64,000 nucleotides of DNA, taken from Pseudomonas fragi (lineage in GTDB: Bacteria > Pseudomonadota > Gammaproteobacteria > Pseudomonadales > Pseudomonadaceae). The stretch is taken from positions 1 to 64,000 of the forward strand of contig NZ_NQKQ01000001.1 in NCBI RefSeq assembly GCF_002269505.1. The letters are read 5' to 3'. Of the stretch, positions 44,345 to 53,300 are shown one piece after another. Position numbers and translations under genes: made by a program. The notes under the pieces are model-generated. The model saw only the letters and a list, made by a program, of their open reading frames with translations, had not been told where the DNA came from and made no database searches. Each line of letters begins with the position of its first letter. Position 1 is the first letter of the stretch.

Positions 44345-45979
44345 TTATTTCTTGCCCAGGTTGCCCAGCCCGCCAACCACGCCGCCAAGCACCCCACCCA
44401 GACCAGTGGTACCAGCACCTGCTGCTGCGCCGCCCGCTGCCCCGCCCGCTGCTCCCACTGTTGTACCCGCAGTGTTGTTGCCTGAATCCACTTTGACACC
44501 CAGCAAGCCGCCAAGACCACCGACTACGCCACCGACGACACCCCCTACCCCCCCGACTGCACCTGCACCTGCACCTGCACCGGCTTCAGTAGTGCCAGCA
44601 CCTGCCCCGGCACTGCCGCCAGCGCTTGCCCCCACACCCAGACCGCCCAGCAGACCACCGACCCCGGCGCCTACACCAGCGCCCACACCGGCCCCTGCAC
44701 CTGCACTCACACCGCCTGTACCAGCCCCGGCTCCGGCACCAACACCAGCACCTGCCCCGGCGCTTGCGCCCACACCGAGCCCGCCCAGCAGACCACCCAG
44801 CCCCGTCCCGGTGCCAGTACCGCTGCCTGTGGAGCCCGCTGCCGGATTCACGTAGCCGCCAGCATTGTCAACCGCGCCGCCCACACCGGTCAGCACGCCA
44901 CCGACCAGGGAAGTCACCGGGTTGGTACCGCCGGTAGCTGTCACCTTGTCGCCGAGGCCGCTCACGGTGCCGCCCACTTTGTTCAGCAAGCCGTCCACCG
45001 GTGCCCCCAAGCCTGTGGTGGTGCCGACTTTGCCCGTGACGTTCTCAACCAGGGAAATCACCGGTACCAGCACCTTGTCATTCACGCCGCCGGTCAATGC
45101 GCCCAGCTTGCCACTGCTCACGTCGGTGGTCAGAGTGTTGCCGATCATGGTCACCGTGGTGCCCACTTTGTTGACCAGCCCGCCTGTGGTATCAGTCACC
45201 TTGCCGACCACGCCACCCACCAGCGGAATCTGGCTGATCGGGGTGTTGTCCAGTACGGTGCTCAGACCGGTACCCACTGACGAAACGCCTTTGCCTACAT
45301 CACTGACCGCATTGGTGACACCACCGACAGTCAGGCCGAGGGAGTTCTTGTCGGTACCCAGCGAGCCCAGGCCACCGGTAATGCCGTCAGTTACGGAGGT
45401 CACGGCATTGCCGGTATTAGTCACCAGGCCGCCCGCCACGGTGCCGACCACTGGCACGCCGCTCAGGGTGCTGCCAACCCCGCTGACCGTGGTGCCCACG
45501 CCGCCAAGGGCGGTGCCGACCTGACCGACAACCTGGCCTGTGACCAGAGGCGTGGTACCTGCACCCGTACCGCCACCAGTGCCACCGCCTGTGCCGCCGC
45601 CAGTACCACCGCCAGTGCCGCCACCTGTACCGCCACCAGTGCCACCACCGGTTCCACCACCTGTACCGCCACCAGTGCCGCCACCTGTACCGCCGCCAGT
45701 GCCACCACCGGTTCCACCACCTGTACCGCCGTCAGTGCCGCCACCGGTTCCGCCACCTGTACCGCCGTCAGTGCCGCCACCGGTTCCACCACCTGTACCA
45801 CCGTCAGTGCCACCGCCTGTACCGCCATCAGTGCCGCCACCTGTGCCCGCGTCAGTACCGGTATCACTGCTGGCTACATAGCTCTTGTGGCCACCACCGC
45901 CGCCGCTGCAGCCTGCCAGGCTGACAGTCATGACCAAGAGGAGAGCTGTACTGGTTTTCAGAAAAAGTTGAGTGTTCAT
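44345..45979 (-). CDS. Gly/Thr/Ala-rich repeat lipoprotein
   Basis: A 544-aa protein of extreme composition. The N-terminus MNTQLFLKTSTALLLVMTVS ends in the lipobox LAGC, followed by a GGGGG run, so it is probably an outer-membrane lipoprotein. Residues about 42-140 are tetrapeptide repeats of TGGG and TDGG (roughly two dozen). The middle (about 140-370) is Val/Gly/Thr-rich with recurring GGLVNKVGTTV-type units and resembles the middle region of bacterial collagen-like proteins. The C-terminal third is Gly/Ala-rich with duplicated GGLLGGLGVGASAG blocks. The period of 4 is not the Gly-x-y of collagen. ATTAATAC-type motifs upstream suggest coregulation with the Tad genes. A matrix or surface-adhesion role is inferred. 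Confidence 0.8.
   Translation of the reverse strand: MNTQLFLKTSTALLLVMTVSLAGCSGGGGGHKSYVASSDTGTDAGTGGGTDGGTGGGTDGGTGGGTGGGTDGGTGGGTGGGTDGGTGGGTGGGTGGGTGGGTGGGTGGGTGGGTGGGTGGGTGGGTGGGTGGGTGGGTGAGTTPLVTGQVVGQVGTALGGVGTTVSGVGSTLSGVPVVGTVAGGLVTNTGNAVTSVTDGITGGLGSLGTDKNSLGLTVGGVTNAVSDVGKGVSSVGTGLSTVLDNTPISQIPLVGGVVGKVTDTTGGLVNKVGTTVTMIGNTLTTDVSSGKLGALTGGVNDKVLVPVISLVENVTGKVGTTTGLGAPVDGLLNKVGGTVSGLGDKVTATGGTNPVTSLVGGVLTGVGGAVDNAGGYVNPAAGSTGSGTGTGTGLGGLLGGLGVGASAGAGAGVGAGAGAGTGGVSAGAGAGVGAGVGAGVGGLLGGLGVGASAGGSAGAGAGTTEAGAGAGAGAVGGVGGVVGGVVGGLGGLLGVKVDSGNNTAGTTVGAAGGAAGGAAAGAGTTGLGGVLGGVVGGLGNLGKK
45565..45850. repeat. 12-bp tandem repeat array inside the Gly-rich lipoprotein gene
   Basis: Units such as CCACCAGTGCCA and CCGCCTGTACCG repeat every 12 bp, each encoding TGGG or TDGG on the minus strand. 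The unit length is a multiple of three, so changes in copy number would lengthen or shorten the protein without a frameshift. Confidence 0.85.
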
Positions 45980-46300
45980 GATTAAGTCCCTTGCACCTGT
46001 TACGCCTGAGTTCGAAGTTCTCCGCTCTGTGTCGGGGATACGTTCGTCCGTTGGGTACATAACAACGCCGCGGGGCTGATCAAACAATTCACAACTTGGT
46101 ATTAACCCCTTATATACACCGACTCCACCCCCTCTTGAGGATTAATACTTTGGCTTTAAGTGCCTGCTAAAAAGCCTTGTATATCAATGCTATTACTTAC
46201 TCGAAAAAACACCGCCCCCCTGCACCCCTACTTTAGGTATAAGCATAATTGACGGATTTTAAGTTGATATTAAGTGGGTAAAACAATCGCAAAGAGAGGA
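45980..46300. promoter_or_regulatory. Upstream region of the Gly-rich gene with two ATTAATAC-type motifs
   Basis: A gene-free stretch of about 320 bp. It contains GGTATTAACCCC (46098-46109; on the minus strand GGGGTTAATACC, matching the pprB copy) and GGATTAATACTTTGG (46139-46153, near-identical to the flp copy), 119-174 bp upstream of the start at 45979. The region is AT-rich. Nothing else was recognised up to the pbpC stop. Confidence 0.5.
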
Positions 46301-48637
46301 TTACTCCACCACACTGAATTCAACCCTGGCGGTTTGCCCACTTTCGTCGAGCACACTCAGTTCATAAAGTCCCGGTTGTTCCAGGATGGTATTGAATGTC
46401 TCTGGTTGCGCACTATCGCCTATCGGCGCGCCGTTGATAAACCACCAGCGCCGGCCGTCACCACCCAGGGCTGATAGCGCCAGGCGCAGCACTGCCTGGC
46501 TGGCAGCAGGACGGCGCAGGCGGTCGCCGTCACGCACGCCGACAATCGACAGTGGGGTCAGGGTATTCAAGGGCGGCGGCGGGCATTGCGTTGACGCAGC
46601 GGGCATTCGTGCGTCACGCCGCTCGACCCGAGGCAGCCAGGGTTCAAGGGGGGCAGGCCACAGTGCCACTTCACGTTGTTGCCCGTCGGCGCATTGCGGG
46701 CCAACGCGTAAACCTTGCGGGTTGACCCGGATCGTTTCGCGCAGGCCCACACCCAACGGCTGATCCGCCGCCAGCAAGGTCGGCGGCGTGGTGTGATCCA
46801 GGGTCCAGGCAAAACGCTGACGACGGCAATTGGGGTCGTCCTTGTTCATGGGCTGGCCCAACGGCCAGCAAATCGCAGCCACGCCGACGCTGCGCGGTAC
46901 CGCCTGCACCGGCGCGACAATGCCGCGCTGGCTGTCGCGGTTGCTCAACACGTCGTGGACTTGCAGCATCAAGGGGGCCGCTGACGCCAGACCAAACTGC
47001 CCCGGCACGGGGGTGCCATCCGGGCGACCGATCCACACGCCTATCAGGTAACGCGGCCCCACGCCGATCGCCAGAGCATCGCGAAAGCCATAACTGGTGC
47101 CGGTTTTCCAGGCCAGTTGCGGGCGCTGCACCAACTCGGCGGTGGGGTCGCGGTCAGGCCGCGCCTGCCCGCTGAGGATACGTCGTATCACCCACGCAGC
47201 CCCAGGCGACAGCATGCGCCGCTCGCGCAATTCGTCATCGGGTTGCAGGCGCAGATTGGCACTGCGCCCTTCACGTGCCAGGGCACTGTAGCCGCTGACC
47301 AGATCTTCCAGACGGCTGCCGGCACCGCCCAGAATCAGCGCCAGATTGGGCTCGGCCAGTGCTGGCAGACTCAAGGGCACGCCACCGTTGCGCATATCGG
47401 CAGCGAAGCGCTTTGGCCCGTAGGCTTCGAGCAACTGCACCGCTGGCAGATTGAGCGAAGTGACCAGCGCGGCACTGGCAGACACCGGCCCGCTGAAGCC
47501 TTGGGAAAAGTTGCCCGGCCGGTAGTCGCCATATCGTCGAGGCACGTCCTGCAGCAGCGATTCGGAGTGAATCAAGCCGGCATCCAGCGCCATGCCGTAC
47601 AGGAACGGCTTGAGTGTCGAGCCGGGTGAGCGCATGGCCGTGATCATGTCGACATGTCCGAAGCGACGGGCATCGTTGATGTCCACCGAACCCAGATAGG
47701 CGCGCACGGCCATGTTTTCGGTTTCGACCACCACAATGGCCGCCGAGGTGTGATCGGGCAAACGGGCGCGCCAGCCCAGCAGCAAGTCTTCGAGGCGACG
47801 CTGCAAACTGGCATCGATCATGGTACGGATCAGTGGCGGGCTGCCGGGGCGGTTAAGACGTCGCGCCAGCAAGGGTGCCAGGCTCGGTTCAAGGCGCGGT
47901 GCCAGCAATAGCGGCTCTTGCAGCGCCTCACTGACTGCCGGCTGCGGCCATACCTGGTACTCCGCCAACCGGCGCAGCACCTTGTCCCGAGCCACTTGTG
48001 CGCGTTGCGGGTGACGGTCTGGGCGCAAGCGGCTCGGCGCTTGCGGCAACACGGCGAGCAAGGCTGCCTCGGAACGGGTGAGCTGCTGCGGCGACTTGCC
48101 CAGATAAGCCCAACTGGCCGCAGCAACACCCTGCAGGGTACCGCCAAACGGCGCGCGATTGAGGTACAGCTCAAGAATCTGCGGCTTGCTCAGATGCCAT
48201 TCCAACTGAGCGGTGCGCCATAGCTGACGCAACTTGCCAGGCATCGTCCGCTCATGGGGATCGAGCAGGCGTGCAACCTGCATCGACAACGTGCTGCCGC
48301 CTGATAACACCCGCCCACCGCTAAGGTTTTGCCAGGCCGCACGGCCCAGCGCCAGCGGGTTGACCCCAGGGTGTTGAAAGAACCAGCGGTCCTCGTAGGT
48401 CAGCAAGGCATCCAGGTACAGCGGCGACACGTCGTCGATATGCACAGGGTAGCGCCACACACCGTTGGCATCGGCAAAGCGCCACAGTGGTGTGCCGTCT
48501 TCGGCCAGGACAACGCGAGCCTGATCATCCTTGGGCAACGGCAGCGGCCAGATCCTGTCAGCCAGCCACAGCAACGCACACAGCGCCAGCAAGCCGCCTG
48601 CCGTCCAACCCAATATTTTTTTGATCCCTGGCCCCAC
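46301..48637 (-). CDS. pbpC: Penicillin-binding protein 1C
   Basis: A 778-aa bifunctional peptidoglycan synthase anchored by one N-terminal helix (ILGWTAGGLLALCALLWLA). The glycosyltransferase domain shows YEDRWFFQHPGVNPLALGRA. The transpeptidase domain has SxxK in RSPGSTLKPFLY and KTG in WKTGTSYGFRD. The C-terminus is the BiPBP_C domain typical of PBP1C. GTG at 48637 is the apparent start, with only a weak ribosome-binding site. In many proteobacteria pbpC is paired with an alpha-2-macroglobulin gene; here that gene lies 1.7 kb upstream on the same strand, split off by a small gene and repeats. Confidence 0.9.
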   Translation of the reverse strand: MGPGIKKILGWTAGGLLALCALLWLADRIWPLPLPKDDQARVVLAEDGTPLWRFADANGVWRYPVHIDDVSPLYLDALLTYEDRWFFQHPGVNPLALGRAAWQNLSGGRVLSGGSTLSMQVARLLDPHERTMPGKLRQLWRTAQLEWHLSKPQILELYLNRAPFGGTLQGVAAASWAYLGKSPQQLTRSEAALLAVLPQAPSRLRPDRHPQRAQVARDKVLRRLAEYQVWPQPAVSEALQEPLLLAPRLEPSLAPLLARRLNRPGSPPLIRTMIDASLQRRLEDLLLGWRARLPDHTSAAIVVVETENMAVRAYLGSVDINDARRFGHVDMITAMRSPGSTLKPFLYGMALDAGLIHSESLLQDVPRRYGDYRPGNFSQGFSGPVSASAALVTSLNLPAVQLLEAYGPKRFAADMRNGGVPLSLPALAEPNLALILGGAGSRLEDLVSGYSALAREGRSANLRLQPDDELRERRMLSPGAAWVIRRILSGQARPDRDPTAELVQRPQLAWKTGTSYGFRDALAIGVGPRYLIGVWIGRPDGTPVPGQFGLASAAPLMLQVHDVLSNRDSQRGIVAPVQAVPRSVGVAAICWPLGQPMNKDDPNCRRQRFAWTLDHTTPPTLLAADQPLGVGLRETIRVNPQGLRVGPQCADGQQREVALWPAPLEPWLPRVERRDARMPAASTQCPPPPLNTLTPLSIVGVRDGDRLRRPAASQAVLRLALSALGGDGRRWWFINGAPIGDSAQPETFNTILEQPGLYELSVLDESGQTARVEFSVVE

Positions 48638-48722
48638 TGAAACTTACTCGCTACGCAACTTGCGCGATGGATGGATGCCTAATGTATATATCTGGCACAG
48701 TGGCCACCTTACTCATCGGAAC

Positions 48723-49022
48723 ATGACCATGCACGTCGAAAGTTTTATCGGAAATCTTGGCCTGTGGCTGGGCACGCTGGTGCGTTTTATCGTCGAGACC
48801 CTGAACGGCTTGTTCGGTACCATCACCGAGGCGGGCAGCAACTTTGTCGACGGTATGGCCCGGGCGCTGGGCATGGACACTTCAATCGTCAGCATTGCAG
48901 TGCTGATCATCGGTCTGCTGTTCTTGTACAACGCCGTGCGCGCCTTTATCCGTGCCTCGATCATCGGCGGTGTGATCTGGCTGGTGCTGGGGTTGTGGAT
49001 TTTGAGCTGGATCATCAGTTGA
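48723..49022 (+). CDS. Small membrane protein of unknown function
   Basis: A 99-aa protein with two hydrophobic segments (IVSIAVLIIGLLFLYNAV and IIGGVIWLVLGLWILSWII) and an amphipathic N-terminal part. It starts at 48723 (MTMHVESFIGN); the upstream extension runs antisense into pbpC. It is divergent from pbpC, 85 bp apart. No family recognised; probably an inner-membrane protein. Confidence 0.7.
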   Translation: MTMHVESFIGNLGLWLGTLVRFIVETLNGLFGTITEAGSNFVDGMARALGMDTSIVSIAVLIIGLLFLYNAVRAFIRASIIGGVIWLVLGLWILSWIIS

Positions 49023-49366
49023 CCTCTTGCCTACTGACGGGCTTGCGGGTTACTTGCGGGTTAACTGGCGTACCGGGTACATATCCGGCATCTGCGGTTA
49101 ACTGAAATATCGGTTTCGCCCTTACGGCGAGTACCTTTTTGAAGGACCAAAAAGGAACCAAAAAGTCCTCGCCCTACCATACGGCCACCTCGCCTAGGCT
49201 CGCCGGTGCCCTCTCTCCGGCACTGTTATGGGGGCACGCCGCGACGGGCCATCCATGGCCCATCGCGGCTGGCGCGGCGTCCTGCCGCGCCACCCCCATA
49301 ACAGCACCTGCGTTCGGCCTTCTGTGAGGGGCATTCGCGTCGCCTGCACAATCGAGTGGCAACAAC

Positions 49367-49402
49367 AAAAGCAAAAGCAAAAGCAAAAGCAAAAGCAAAA
49401 GC
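49367..49402 (+). repeat. Hexanucleotide microsatellite (AAAAGC)6
   Basis: Six uninterrupted AAAAGC units followed by an A run, in non-coding DNA. Such arrays change length by slippage. A whole number of codons per unit would keep frame, but no gene spans it convincingly. Confidence 0.95.
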
Positions 49403-49428
49403 AAAAAATTTAATCAACGCCAAATTCT

Positions 49429-49516
49429 TGTGGGAGCGGGCTTGCCCGCGATGGCAGCACTGTGTTCCTCCAGATAGAACGAGGTGCCTGCATCGCGGGC
49501 AAGCCCGGCTCCCACA
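49429..49516. repeat. REP-like inverted pair overlapping the first 358-bp copy
   Basis: TGTGGGAGCGGGCTTGCCCG on the left and the complement ending GGCTCCCACA on the right. The right arm (from 49491) is also the start of duplication copy A, and only this right arm is found at copy B (49938). Confidence 0.8.
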
Positions 49517-49848
49517 GAGAGAAGATGTCGGTCGCAGATCCTGCATTCAAACAGGCCGGCCGGTCGGCCGCCTCGGCGGCTTTTGATCTGCCCGCCCCAT
49601 CGGGAGGCCGAGAGGAGGTTCTGCGCAGTGGGCCTCCCGGCATGGATGCCGGGAGAGCCGCGATGGGCCAAGGATGGCCCGCGGCGGCGTGCCCACGGAG
49701 CGGGACCGGAACGAGGGAACCTGAGCGCAGCGAAGGCCGTACGCCAGGGGCAAGCCTTTTTGGTTACTTTTTCGGCGTCTGGAAAAAGTGACTCGCCGTA
49801 AGGGCGAAACCAATATCCCGGTTAAACGCGAATGCCGGATATGTACCC
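49491..49848 (+). repeat. Direct repeat copy A (358 bp)
   Basis: Begins CATCGCGGGCAAGCCCGG and ends GCCGGATATGTACCC. Compared by eye with copy B it has three differences in 358 bp, and the same length. It contains the common Pseudomonas intergenic stretch ending GGTTACTTTTTCGGCG and GACTCGCCGTAAGGGCGAAA. Confidence 0.9.
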
Positions 49849-49882
49849 GCAACACCAGTTAAACCCGGCGTAAGTTTGGCGA

Positions 49883-49918
49883 CCGATACGCAGCCTCGCT
49901 ACGCTCCTCAGCGACTAC
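49883..49918 (-). repeat. Single REP arm
   Basis: CCGATACGCAGCCTCGCTAC and on to CAGCGACTAC, a slightly diverged single arm of the 11299-11417 REP family, lying between the two 358-bp copies. Confidence 0.75.
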
Positions 49919-49937
49919 GGGAAAACAGCTGATTCGG

Positions 49938-50295
49938 CATCGCGGGCAAGCCCGGCTCCCACAGAGAGAAGATGTCGGTCGCAGATCCTGCATTCAAACA
50001 GGCCGGCCGGTCGGCCGCTTCGGCGGCTTTTGATCTGCCCGCCCCATCGGGAGGGCGAGAGGAGGTTCTGCGCAGTGGGCCTCCCGGCATGGATGCCGGG
50101 AGAGCCGCGATGGGCCAAGGATGGCCCGTGGCGGCGTGCCCACGGAGCGGGACCGGAACGAGGGAACCTGAGCGCAGCGAAGGCCGTACGCCAGGGGCAA
50201 GCCTTTTTGGTTACTTTTTCGGCGTCTGGAAAAAGTGACTCGCCGTAAGGGCGAAACCAATATCCCGGTTAAACGCGAATGCCGGATATGTACCC
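49938..50295 (+). repeat. Direct repeat copy B (358 bp)
   Basis: Second copy of the unit at 49491-49848. The near identity indicates a recent duplication or ongoing gene conversion. It ends 36 bp before the stop codon of the alpha-2-macroglobulin gene. Confidence 0.9.
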
Positions 50296-50330
50296 GGTGT
50301 ACCGGTTAAACCGCTACAGCGGCCACAGAC

Positions 50331-53300
50331 CTAACGCCCCTTGATCACCATCTCCCCCGCCGCTTCACCCACAGCCTGCCAGTTGGGCCGGTACATCGAC
50401 TCCACTTGCGGCGGCGGTACCCGGTAGGTACCCGGGGTCACGGCCCGGGCCAGGTACAGCAGGTGCGTGGTGCCATAGCCATCCAGTTTCAACGCCGCCA
50501 CATAACGGTCATCCCGATATTCCTGATGCTGCACGCTGGCATTCTGCATCGACTCGCGCCATTGCTTCACTTGAGTACTGGCGTTTTCAAGGCTCGCCGC
50601 GCTCTGGCCCAGGTTCTGGTTTTCCAGCTCCAGGCCCGCAGGCAGCAAGTCGACCACCAGCGCATCCGGCACCTGCTGTTTGGCCGTCACCGCCAGATGC
50701 ACCAGCACCAGATCACCACTTTTTAGCGTCTTGAGGTCCAGCGGCTCGCCGTTCATGCCCAGGTAATCGCGGCGAATGCTCATGTTTTCACCACCCGCTG
50801 CCGGGGCCTGCTGTGGATAACCCGAAATCGTCAGCTGTTGATAAACCGGTACGCTGCCTTCGTTGCGCAGGGTCAGGGGCGAGGCCAGCAACGGCCCGTC
50901 AAGCTTGAGCCCTGAACGAGCGTTGTTCAGCTCGCGGATCTGGTCGCCACTGGTGAGTTGCGCACTCCAGTTGGCCTCAGGCTTGCCCAGCAAATCACGA
51001 CCGGCGAGGAACAGCGAATTGCGCTCCTGGGTCGACAACCACTGGCTCGCCGCCAGTTGATCGGACAAGTCGAACAGGCGTTGTTCGCGCTGGCCCGTCA
51101 TCAGGTTGTTCTCTTCCAGCAGGGCCAGAATCAGCGCCTGATCACGCAGCGGGCTGCCGTAGTCTCCCAGCCACTGATCAGCCTTGCGCGTCGCTGCCAG
51201 CCCGGCAACCAGCGCCTGGTCAGCGCGCGGTTGATCGCCCATCTTCTGCAGGGCGATCGACAACTGCACCAGCGGCAAGCCGGAGCGGGCATCGCTGCGG
51301 CGCTCAAAAATGCTGCGCAGCGCGCCCAGCGGCGCCTGTTGGCTTCGGGCCAGCACCAGCGCTGCATAGGCCTGTACAGCAAAACGGGTGTGGTCGAGGT
51401 TGTCGCTGTAGTCGGCCTCGATCAGGTTGCGTTCCTGCACATAACGCAGCAACCGCTCGCTGGCCTTTTTCAGCGCCTCGGGCGGTACCGCGTAGCCTTG
51501 ATCGCGGGCGCGCAACAGGAAGTCGGTGATATAAGCCGTGAGCCAGTACTCCTCCTGACCATCCGCGCCCCACAAGCCAAAGCTGCCGTTGTAACGCTGC
51601 ATGCCCAGCAGGCGCTCGATACCCAACTCGATTTTGCGTTTGCGCTCGGTGTCCGGTTCACCTTCCAGGCCCAGGCGCTGGAGCAGCGCGGCATCGGCAT
51701 ACAACGCCGGGTACAGGCCGCTGGTAGTTTGCTCGGAGCAGCCATACGGGTAAGCCTTGAGCGCACGAATCTGCTCGCCCAGGTTCAGCGGCGGGCGGCT
51801 CGACAAGCTCAGCAAGGCTTCGCGCCCGGCCGGGTCAAAGGCTTGCAGCTCATTTTGCGGCAAGGTCCACGGCTGCTCGTTGAGTACAGCACGGTAATGC
51901 CTGAGCAAAGCCGGGTACGCAGGGCGCACGCCCAGCGTCCATTCGCGGGTAAACGGCGCCAGGGTTTCGCCCGGCAGGTCCAGCCCGCTGACCGTGACCC
52001 TGACTACGCCCGAGCCAAAACCACCCAGAGCCTTGACCGGTATGTGCAAGGTACTGCGCTGGCCGGGGCTCAGGGTCACGCTTTGGTTCGCATCCGCCAG
52101 CAGGCTCAACTGCCCGTCAGTATTGAGTTGCACGCGCAGCGTTTGCGCTTTGTCAGTGAGGTTGGACAGATCCAGCGCCAGCCTGGTCTCGTCGCCACCG
52201 GCCAGAAAGCGCGGCGCGGCCAACTCGGCCACCAGTGGCGCAGCGACCACGGTCTTGCCTTCGGCCATGCCGTAGCGATCGTCGGTCCAGACTTGTGCCA
52301 TCAAGCGCAACTCGCCGTTGAAGTCGGGGATATCCACACTGACTTCACCTTCGCCCTGCTCGTTGAGCGTCACCGGCGCGCTTTGCAGCGCCACGATGGT
52401 GACACTGGTGGCAGGTCGCTTGCCGCCCTTGGCCAGTGCCGCATCGCCGCCGAACGCCAGACTGGCCAGACGACCCTGCCCGGCTTCGATCAACTGCCCG
52501 TAAATATCCAGCTGATCCGCCCCATAGGCCTTACGCCCGAACAGGCTGGTGAATGGATCGGGGGTCGGGTAGTCAGTGATATTGAGCACCCCGACATCCA
52601 CGGCAGCCAGCAGCACATGGGCCTGTTTGGGGATACTGCCATCAGCGTTTTTAGCCGAAAGTTTTACCGTCAGCGGCTGTTTGGGGCGCATTTTCTCAGG
52701 GGCATCGAGCGTAAGTGCCAACTTGCGCTGGCTGCGGTCGATCGGCAGGTGCAGCACCCCGACAGCACGCTTGGGCGTGATATTGGTCTTGCGCTCACCG
52801 GGGCGAATCACCAGCGCACTGACATACAAGTCATGGCGTGCCCAGCTCGAGTCAAGCTTGATATCGAAGGCCTTGCCCTCGGCAGGTACTTCGATCTCCT
52901 GCCACCACAACGGGCCATCGCTGCCTTCGACAAGCAAGTAGCCCTTGCCAGCCGCAGGGGGTGTGACGGTAACTTTGGCCGTATCGCCATCGGCATAGGC
53001 GGCCTTGTCCAGCGCCAGCTTGACCTGATCGGGGCGCACGGCACCGCCTTCGGCGTTGTCCTGGGCACGATAACCGGCCCAGAAGCGCAGACTGCTGATC
53101 AAGCCGGTTTGCGGGTCTTCGACTTCAACACGGTAAGGGCCCCACTCCACCGGGAAGCTGACCTTGGCGGTTTCGCCGGCCTTGAGGCTGAGGGTCTCTT
53201 CGTTGAGGTTCAAAAACTTCTCGTTGTAGTGGTAGCTCCAGCCGTCGTTGTCCGAGTAGTTCCAGTAGTAATCGCGGCGTTCGCGCACCAGACGCACCTT

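Larger units (their letters stand above)
49023..50330. other. Gene-free repeat island
   Basis: About 1.3 kb without a supportable gene. It holds, in order, an inverted divergent relative of the 358-bp unit (about 49065-49150), a palindromic GC-rich tract around GGGGGCACGCCGCGAC and its partner (about 49228-49300), an AAAAGC array, a REPIN, and two direct copies of a 358-bp sequence with a REP arm between them. Short open frames here repeat between the two copies and are products of the repeat. Confidence 0.8.

Noticed and set aside
45565..45850. CRISPR-like array
   Set aside because: Units are contiguous 12-bp coding repeats without spacers. No other regularly spaced repeat array or cas gene was seen in the window.
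45540..45881. Pro-rich PPVPP repeat frame on the plus strand
   Set aside because: It is the antisense reading of the TGGG/TDGG array. The minus frame has a lipoprotein signal, a ribosome-binding site position and a terminator.
44345..45979. True collagen triple-helix protein
   Set aside because: The repeat period is 4 residues (TGGG/TDGG), not Gly-x-y, so a collagen helix is not supported even though the middle region resembles that of bacterial collagen-like proteins.
49547..50260. Paralogous minus-strand frames of 102 and 88 codons, and plus-strand frames, in the two 358-bp copies
   Set aside because: They mirror each other because the DNA is duplicated; Arg/Pro/Ser-rich composition and competing frames on both strands argue against real genes.
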